A stretch of DNA of 8,240 nt from Brevundimonas sp. UBA5713. Lineage in GTDB: Bacteria > Pseudomonadota > Alphaproteobacteria > Caulobacterales > Caulobacteraceae. Position numbers and translations under genes: made by a program. Shown here one piece after another: positions 1-5,400 of the stretch. The DNA lies in contig NZ_DIGV01000007.1 in assembly GCF_002419815.1 (NCBI RefSeq), forward strand, positions 1-8,240, read 5' to 3'. Numbering within the stretch: position 1 is the stretch's first letter; each line of letters begins with the position of its first letter. The notes below the pieces were generated by a model. That model searched no databases, had not been told where the DNA came from, and saw only the letters and a program-made list of their open reading frames with translations.

Positions 1-333
1 GGCCGCGTGGGCGATGTGCCGGTGATCGGCGCAGGCACCTATGCCTCCAACGCCGATGGCTGCGCCGTCTCGGCCACCGGCACGGGCGAGTACTTCATCC
101 GCGCCACCGTCGCCCGTGACATCTGCCACGGCACCCGCGCAGGCCAATCCGTACAGCAGGCCGCCGACGCCGAAATCGCCGAGGTCGGCTCGATCGGTGG
201 CGACGGCGGTGTGATCGTGGTGGGAGCCGATGGTTCGGTCGCCTTTGCGATGAACACCTCGGGCATGTATCGCGGCACCGTCTCCAGCCGCAGCGCACCG
301 CGCGTGGCCATCTACGCCGACGAAGAGAAGTAA
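1..333 (+). CDS. Isoaspartyl peptidase / plant-type L-asparaginase, C-terminal part (partial, 5' end off window)
   Basis: The frame is open from base 1 and ends at TAA 331-333, giving 110 residues that begin G-R-V-G-D. This is the beta-subunit end of the Ntn-hydrolase asparaginase family (E. coli IaaA type), which autocleaves before a Thr and hydrolyses isoaspartyl dipeptides and L-asparagine. The catalytic Thr lies upstream of the window. Visible family signatures are GRVGD at residues 1-5, where Arg2 and Asp5 match the substrate-binding Arg207/Asp210 of the E. coli enzyme; SATGTGEYFIR at 24-34, where Thr26-Gly27 match Thr230-Gly231; GGDGGVI near 63-69; and the late MNTSGMYRG. The ATG in GRVGD's neighbourhood at base 7 is not a real start, because the conserved motif begins before it. 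The stop overlaps the next start by one base, so the two genes are probably translated together. Family assignment is firm; choosing between peptidase and asparaginase as the main activity is not possible from this fragment. Confidence 0.93.
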   Translation, partial: GRVGDVPVIGAGTYASNADGCAVSATGTGEYFIRATVARDICHGTRAGQSVQQAADAEIAEVGSIGGDGGVIVVGADGSVAFAMNTSGMYRGTVSSRSAPRVAIYADEEK

Positions 334-806
334 TGCCCGACATCCACGCCACGCCGGGGATCAAATTCCCGCCGCCGCTGATCTATCTTTTGTTCCTTCT
401 AGCCGGTTGGGGCGCAGGCTATCTGCTGCCCGATCTGTCACTGGGATTGGGCGATACGCTGCGACGGTCTGTGGCTGTGGTGCTGATCGTTATCGGTTTG
501 GGACTGGATGGTCTGGCGGCGGGGCAGATGCGCCGCCACCAGACCGCCGTCGAGCCGTGGAAGGGTGCAACCACCCTCCTGACCGGCAGCCTGTTCGGAT
601 TTAGCCGCAATCCGATCTATCTGGGTTTCAGCGTCAGCTATCTGGGCTTTGCCATTGCCATGGATGCGCCGCTGGCCCTGGTCCTCCTATTGCCGTGCCT
701 GTGGGTCATCGACCGGCTGGTGATTGCGCGTGAAGAGGCCCATCTGTCTGCCGTATTCGGTGCCGAATACGAGACCTACCGACAAAAGGTGCGCCGTTGG
801 CTGTAA
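333..806 (+). CDS. Isoprenylcysteine carboxyl methyltransferase (ICMT/PEMT)-family integral membrane protein
   Basis: A complete 157-residue protein. ATG 333-335 shares its A with the TAA of the gene before it, and a GAAGAG at 322-327 could serve as a weak Shine-Dalgarno. Hydrophobic stretches at about residues 15-32, 44-62, 97-110 and 112-127 fit three or four membrane segments. The C-terminal half carries the family signature: SRNPIYLG at 91-98, then a paired Glu at 134-135, and FGAEYETYRQKVRRWL at 142-157. In characterised ICMT/PEMT relatives these parts bind S-adenosylmethionine. Bacterial members are widespread and mostly uncharacterised, and since bacteria lack prenylated CaaX proteins the true acceptor (a lipid or another small molecule) is unknown. 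The length is typical for the short bacterial members. The link to the asparaginase gene is positional only. Confidence 0.88.
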   Translation: MPDIHATPGIKFPPPLIYLLFLLAGWGAGYLLPDLSLGLGDTLRRSVAVVLIVIGLGLDGLAAGQMRRHQTAVEPWKGATTLLTGSLFGFSRNPIYLGFSVSYLGFAIAMDAPLALVLLLPCLWVIDRLVIAREEAHLSAVFGAEYETYRQKVRRWL

Positions 807-1081
807 CTCCGCCCGAACACGAAAACGAACTCAGCGAAATGGCGCTCGAAGAGCTGGACGCGGCCTGCGGCCTGCATTTCGTCGAAATGAAGCAGATCAC
901 GCCTTGGGGCGATACCTATGACGCCATGGCTCCCTCTGGTCGCGAGGTCGAGGTGGAGCGCCGCTATCTGTGGCAAAACGGCGTGGTCGGTGGTGCCATC
1001 GTTATCGAGGTGGAGGTCCGCGATCCTGTCCTGCAAACCGGTGCCGAAGCCCGCGCCGTGATCGGGCCGGACGCGCGCTAG
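797..1081 (+). CDS. Small protein of unknown function, 94 residues
   Basis: The frame runs from TTG 797 to TAG 1079-1081, overlapping the methyltransferase gene by 10 bases. The TTG is preceded by AAAGGT at 785-790, a good Shine-Dalgarno six bases away, so I prefer it. The alternative is ATG 839 (residue 15), which would give an 80-residue protein with no overlap. I do not recognise a family. The protein is soluble and acidic, with an N-terminal helix-like half (PPEHENELSEMALEELDAA) and a C-terminal half of alternating charged and hydrophobic strands (GREVEVERRYLWQNGVVG, then AIVIEVEVRDP). There is no signal peptide or membrane segment. Coding is supported by a GC-rich third position, tight packing against the gene before it, and a start signal. 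The neighbouring asparaginase and methyltransferase do not suggest a function. Confidence 0.7.
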   Translation: MAVTPPEHENELSEMALEELDAACGLHFVEMKQITPWGDTYDAMAPSGREVEVERRYLWQNGVVGGAIVIEVEVRDPVLQTGAEARAVIGPDAR

Positions 1082-1120
1082 ATGTGCGTGTTTGCCTCGC
1101 ACGGCTTTAAACTTTTCCTT

Positions 1121-1130
1121 TAGTCGACTA
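1121..1130. promoter_or_regulatory. 10-bp perfect palindrome upstream of the FAA-hydrolase gene
   Basis: TAGTCGACTA reads the same on both strands and ends 10 bases before ATG 1141. It lies in the only gap (59 bases) in the left gene string, after an A/T-rich stretch (TTTAAACTTTTCCTTTAG). It is where an operator or a 5' regulatory site for the FAA-hydrolase gene could sit. I see no convincing -35/-10 pair or Shine-Dalgarno here, and a 10-bp palindrome can occur by chance, so the role is only a possibility. Confidence 0.2.
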
Positions 1131-1140
1131 GTTGTGTTCC

Positions 1141-2148
1141 ATGAAACTCGCTTCGCTCAAGCACGGCCGTGATGGCCGCCTCGTCGTCGTCTCGAATGAC
1201 CTCAACTGGTATACGGACGCCTTTCTGATCGCGCCGACCCTGCAGGCGGCTCTGGATGACTGGGAGCGCTGCGAACCGCTGCTGCGCGCCTTGGCCGAGA
1301 GCCTTGAAGTCGGATCGGTGCCGCGTGGCCGCTTCCACGAACGCGAAGCCGCCGCTCCCCTGCCCCGTGCCTACCAGTGGGCAGATGGTTCGGCCTATGT
1401 GAACCACGTCGAACTGGTCCGCAAAGCTCGCAACGCCGAGATGCCGGAAACCTTCTGGACCGATCCGCTGATGTATCAGGGCGGCTCTGACGGCTTCCTT
1501 GCCCCGCGCGATCCGGTGCCGTTGAAGGACGAAGCCTGGGGTTGCGACCTCGAGGCCGAGATCGTGGTGGTGACCGGCGATGTCCCGCTGGGTGCTACCC
1601 GTGAGGAGGCGCTTCAGTCCATCCGTCTGGTGGGGCTGGTCAATGACGTGTCCTTGCGCAACCTGATCCCGGGCGAACTGGCCAAGGGTTTCGGCTTCGT
1701 CCAGTCCAAGCCGGCCAGCGCCCTGTCGCCGGTGTTTGTGACGCCTGACGCTCTGGGTGACCGCTTCAAGGACGGCAAGCTGCACGGCCCGCTGCTGGTC
1801 AGCATCAATGGCGAAGAGTTCGGCAAGGCCGACGCCGGTGTCGATATGACCTTCGACTTCGGTACCCTGATCGCCCACTTGGCCAAGACCCGCGCCCTGT
1901 GCGCCGGTACGGTCATCGGTTCGGGCACGGTCTCCAACAAGGACGCCGACGGCGGTCCGGGCCGTCCGGTCAACGAAGGGGGTCTGGGGTACAGCTGTAT
2001 CGCCGAGGTGCGGATGGTGGAAACCATCCAGCAAGGTGCGCCCAAGACCGGCTTCCTGAAGCACGGCGATGTAGTGCGCATCGAAATGCTGGACGAGAAG
2101 AACCACTCGATTTTCGGCACCATCGAACAGACGGTTTCTCCGGTCTAA
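1141..2148 (+). CDS. Fumarylacetoacetate (FAA) hydrolase family protein
   Basis: A complete 335-residue protein. ATG 1141 is chosen because MKLASLKHGRDGRLVVVSND is the usual start of this family; an in-frame TTG at 1132 would add three residues and has no better ribosome site. The FAH fold catalyses metal-dependent C-C bond hydrolysis, hydration or decarboxylation, as in the last step of tyrosine breakdown. Visible features are the Glu-x-Glu metal site in DLEAEIVVVTGDVP (Glu138, Glu140), Asp169 in LVNDVSLRNLIPGELAKGFGF, the QSKPASALSPVFVTPDALG loop (188-206), AGTVIGSGTVSN (255-266) and the GDVVRIEMLDEKNHSIFGTIEQ end. The positions matching the fourth metal ligand and the catalytic His of mammalian FAH look like Asn88 and Lys95 (SAYVNHVELVRKAR), so the substrate may not be fumarylacetoacetate. 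The gene is separated from the upstream string by 59 bases and is followed by a strong terminator. Cytoplasmic. Family is sure, substrate unknown. Confidence 0.92.
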   Translation: MKLASLKHGRDGRLVVVSNDLNWYTDAFLIAPTLQAALDDWERCEPLLRALAESLEVGSVPRGRFHEREAAAPLPRAYQWADGSAYVNHVELVRKARNAEMPETFWTDPLMYQGGSDGFLAPRDPVPLKDEAWGCDLEAEIVVVTGDVPLGATREEALQSIRLVGLVNDVSLRNLIPGELAKGFGFVQSKPASALSPVFVTPDALGDRFKDGKLHGPLLVSINGEEFGKADAGVDMTFDFGTLIAHLAKTRALCAGTVIGSGTVSNKDADGGPGRPVNEGGLGYSCIAEVRMVETIQQGAPKTGFLKHGDVVRIEMLDEKNHSIFGTIEQTVSPV

Positions 2149-2170
2149 ATCGGGCCGGAACGGTCAAGCG

Positions 2171-2203
2171 AAACGCCGCCCTTTCGGGGCGGCGTTTTTC
2201 TTT
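2171..2203 (+). terminator. Rho-independent terminator of the FAA-hydrolase transcript
   Basis: An 11-bp perfect stem, AAACGCCGCCC (2171-2181) against GGGCGGCGTTT (2187-2197), has the 5-base loop TTTCG and runs into T-rich TTTTTCTTT. It lies 23 bases after the stop codon of the FAA-hydrolase gene. The A-tract at its left side is short, so it acts mainly on the plus strand. Confidence 0.9.
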
Positions 2204-2214
2204 GACGAACCGGA

Positions 2215-2242
2215 TTGACCCGCGCCCCGTCATCGCTAGATT
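2215..2242 (+). promoter_or_regulatory. Housekeeping promoter for tRNA-Leu, Caulobacter type
   Basis: TTGACCC (2215-2221) and GCTAGATT (2235-2242) are 13 bases apart. They match the known Caulobacter sigma-73 consensus (TTGACGS, 10-14 bases, GCTANAWC) with one mismatch in each box. The tRNA gene begins 20 bases downstream of the -10 box, leaving a short leader. A second TTGACG at 2202-2207 is too far from the -10 box and lies in the T-tract of the terminator. Confidence 0.65.
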
Positions 2243-2262
2243 GCGCCTCCTTCCCAAGCCGT

Positions 2263-2347
2263 GCGGGCGTGGTGAAACTGGTAGACGCGCCGGACTCAAA
2301 ATCCGGTTCCGCAAGGAGTGTCGGTTCGAGTCCGACCGCCCGCACCA
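2263..2347 (+). tRNA. tRNA-Leu, anticodon CAA, 3' CCA encoded
   Basis: A complete 85-base class II tRNA. The acceptor stem GCGGGCG (2263-2269) pairs with CGCCCGC (2337-2343), followed by discriminator A2344 and the encoded CCA (2345-2347). The D arm holds the leucine-type GGTGAAACTGGTAGAC. The anticodon stem CCGGA/TCCGG (2290-2294, 2302-2306) encloses the loop CTCAAAA with anticodon CAA at 2297-2299, which reads UUG. A long variable arm (TTCCGCAAGGAGT) follows, then the T arm GTCGG-TTCGAGT-CCGAC (2320-2336). All stems pair perfectly. It has its own promoter upstream and is transcribed toward the large minus-strand gene. I see no disrupted or duplicated 3' end that would mark it as an integration site. 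Confidence 0.97.
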
Positions 2348-2412
2348 CTTGGACGATCTTCTCCGACATTTCGAAGTTTTCTAACGCGGCACCGTTGCGC
2401 ATTCGTCTGCGC

Positions 2413-2454
2413 GAAAAAACTAAAGGGGCGACGCAGCGGACTGCGTCGCCCCTT
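2413..2454 (-). terminator. Strong intrinsic terminator of the large RTX protein gene
   Basis: A perfect 14-bp stem, AAGGGGCGACGCAG (2423-2436) and CTGCGTCGCCCCTT (2441-2454), has the 4-base loop CGGA. On the minus strand the stem is followed by TTTAGTTTTTTCGC, a proper T-tract, about 40 bases past the stop of the minus-strand gene. On the plus strand only a short CCTT follows, so it would be weak for the tRNA transcript, though the hairpin could still help mature or end it. Confidence 0.88.
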
Positions 2455-2493
2455 CACCGGGGAAGAAACTGCGACCCCTACGCTCGCTGTCCC

Positions 2494-5400
2494 TTACCCA
2501 AGCGGGTTCAGCAAATCCTGTAGCGGATCTGTCAGCGGCTGCAGCACCGGCATCAAGCCCGCACTGTCGAACACCGGAGACAGCGCGGTTCCCAGCGGAG
2601 CCAGAGCATTGCCCTGACCACCCGGCAACCAGCCACCGACTACATCTTCTACCAAGCCATCGACCATGTCTTTCAGGTCGTCGAAACCGGACAGGTTACC
2701 GCCCAGACCACCCAACAGATTGTCCACGACGCCGCCGACAGTCCCGGGCAGATCACCGATGCCGCCCAGACCACCCAGATCGATCAGGCCGCCCAGGTCG
2801 ACAAGACCATCAAGGTCAACCAGATCATCCAGAAGGTTCAGGCCATTGCCGGGCAACAGGTCGTCAACAAGGCTGCCGGTGAGCTCGATGATCGCGCTCG
2901 GCAGAGTGGTCACGCTGCCCAGATCACCCAGATCAATCACGCTGCCCAGATCCAGGTTGCCCAGATTGGTCAGGTCACCCAAACCGCTCAGGATACCGTC
3001 GCTCAGCACACCATTCAGGAGGTTGCCCGTCAGTCCGGAGAGGAGGTTCGGCAAGGCGGAAACATTCCCCAGATTGCCGAAGTCGAGCAAGTCATCCAGC
3101 TGAAGCAGTTGGCCGAGGCCGCCCAGCACACCACCCGACAGCAGCCCGCCGGTGAGGTTGGGTACCAGTCCGATCACCGTCCCCGGCAGGTTCCCCAGAA
3201 CGTTGAGGTTTGCCAGATCCAGCAGACTGTCGAGCTTGGTCAGATCGCCCAATCCGCCCAGAAGACCGCCACCCAGAAGGCCACCGACTGTATCGGTAAC
3301 GCCGCCGATCACGCCCCCAAGGACATTGTGTAGATCGGCAAGACCGTTCAGCCCGCCCAGATTGCCAAGATCCAGAATGCTGCGAAGATCGATCAGCGCG
3401 GTGAGGTTGCCCAACAGTCCCAGACCGGAGCCCTGCAGCAGGTCACCCAGACGACCCGACACATGGTCGAAGAACTGATCGAGCAGTCCGCCATCCAGCT
3501 TGCCTTCCAGATGCTCTCGAATGTGACCCAGTACATCACGCGGATCAAAGCGGCCCATCACGTCATGGAAGCGATCGCGGATTTGCAAGGCGAAGTCATA
3601 GATGTCGCTGTTTTCAAAGCCGGTTTGGAGAGCTTCAAAAGCCGCGCTGGCCAGTTGACCGATACGCGTTTCTGCAAAGCCCGTGCTGAGATCGCCGTCA
3701 AACCATTTGGCCACGTCGCCTGTAGGCAGCAGACTGCCCAGCCCGTCGCCCAGCCCGTTCGGATTCAGGAACTCGATCAGCTTGTTGAGCTGGAACATCT
3801 CGGCGATGTTGCCCAGCTGGCCCAGAGCACCGCCCTGAAGGACCTCGCCCAGACGGCCAGAGACGTGGTCGAAGAACTGCTGAAGCAGGCCCCCGTTCAG
3901 CTTGCCTTCCAGATGTTCACGGATCTCTCCCAGAACGTCGCGGGGATCAAAGCGCCCCATCACATCTTGGAACCGGTCTCTGATCTGCAAGGCGAAGTCG
4001 AAGACGTCGCTCTGCTCGAAGCCAGCTTTCACAGTCTCGAAGGCTTGCTGAGCCAACTGGGCAATGCGCGTTTGCGCCAGACCCGTAGAGAGGTCACCGT
4101 CAAACCAGTCAGCCAGCTGTCCGCCCATGTTCTGGGGGTCCAGTCGGGCGAGCAGCCCACCCAGATTTGAACCATCAGGACCATTGATGCTGTTGAGCAG
4201 GTTCACATCCAGGAACGAGCCGATAACGGTCGTGTTGCTGGCACCCCAGACATCGGTGGCCGACAAGGTGATCGCATTCAGCAGGCTGGCGCTGATCAGC
4301 GAGCTGGACAGTGGTCCACCCTGTTGGTCGGCCACATGGACCGTCGCCAGGAAGGTGTTGATCTGTTCGTTGTCGAGCGGTTCGCCATTGCGTGACACGA
4401 TCTCGATGCGGGAACGCGGCGCGATAACACCCAGCAGACCCTCGGAAGTCGTCAGGCGCACCTCATAGCCATAGGCATTGGCCAAGCTGGCATCCCAGGC
4501 AAAGCCGATCGGCGAGGGGTTAATGGCCAGAGTGGGGGCATATTCCAACTCGACCTTGGCCAGATTTTCGTCGGCATCCCCAACCAGCAGGTCCTGGGTG
4601 TTGAGATCAAAGCCGAGCAGACCGCCGCCCAGAATGCTGAACACGTTCAGCGCATTTGCGCCGACTTCCGGGGCAGCATTCTGTCCGGGAGCGCCGATCA
4701 GGTCATCGTCGATCGCGACCGAGGTCTGACCCTTGTCACCATCGCCGTCGACAACGTCTCCGACGATCAGCAGGTCACCGTTGTCGGCACCGGCTGGCGT
4801 TGTAAACGCATCCACCAGCAGTTTGTTACGTGCCAGAAGGTCGTTGATGATTGCGACGTCTGAATCAAAGCCTGCTGTCAGATCCACATCCTTCAGCAGA
4901 ATGCGTTGATCCGTGGCTGAGGCGCTGAAGCCGCCGGCATACCCGCCCGTGGACGAGATATGGACCAGGGTGCCCTCGGCCGTCAGTTCAAAGTGGATAT
5001 AGTTGGCCAGATTGCCGGCACTCTTGCCGACGGCACCCTCGCCTTGCAGCATGTCGGCCAGATCCAGCACGTCGCCCTGCTGGGCCAGGCTAGCGTTGTT
5101 GAAGTCGTTAATAACGTCGGTCGGGACGCCGTTCAGGCCCTGTTGATCGCCGCGTTCAAAGCGGAAGACATCGATCCCCTCGCCACCGGTCATGGTGTCG
5201 GCACCCGTGCCGCCGACCAGCACATCGTTGCCCGCACCGCCCAGCAGGGTGTCGTTGCCTTCGCCACCGCGCAGGATGTCGTTGCCCGCTCCACCTTCCA
5301 GTCGGTCATTGCCACCGTGACCGTACAGGCGGTTATTGAGCGCTCCGCCGCCCACGGCGGTGGAAGCCGTCAGGGTCTCACCGGAGGCTGTGCCGCTGTG

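Noticed and set aside
1120..2106. Long minus-strand frame of 328 codons opposite the FAA-hydrolase gene
   Set aside because: It is a shadow of a GC-rich gene: the plus-strand frame has clear family motifs throughout, while this one has a His/Gln/Asp-rich antisense composition and no recognisable domain.
2263..2347. tRNA-Leu as an attachment site for a mobile element
   Set aside because: No integrase, no second copy of the tRNA 3' end and no direct repeats were seen in the window.
2677..3405. Leucine-rich repeat (LRR) domain
   Set aside because: Pieces such as LxxLLDLxNL with a later LP look LRR-like, but the unit is about 45 residues with glycine runs, and the 20-24 residue LRR period is not kept.
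2677..3405. CRISPR-like or non-coding DNA repeats
   Set aside because: The repetition follows codons of a protein with a 45-residue period; there are no identical short repeats with unique spacers.
3463..4170. Plus-strand frame of 235 codons with an apparent internal repeat
   Set aside because: The repetition is the mirror of the two 103-residue repeats on the minus strand; there is no independent coding evidence.
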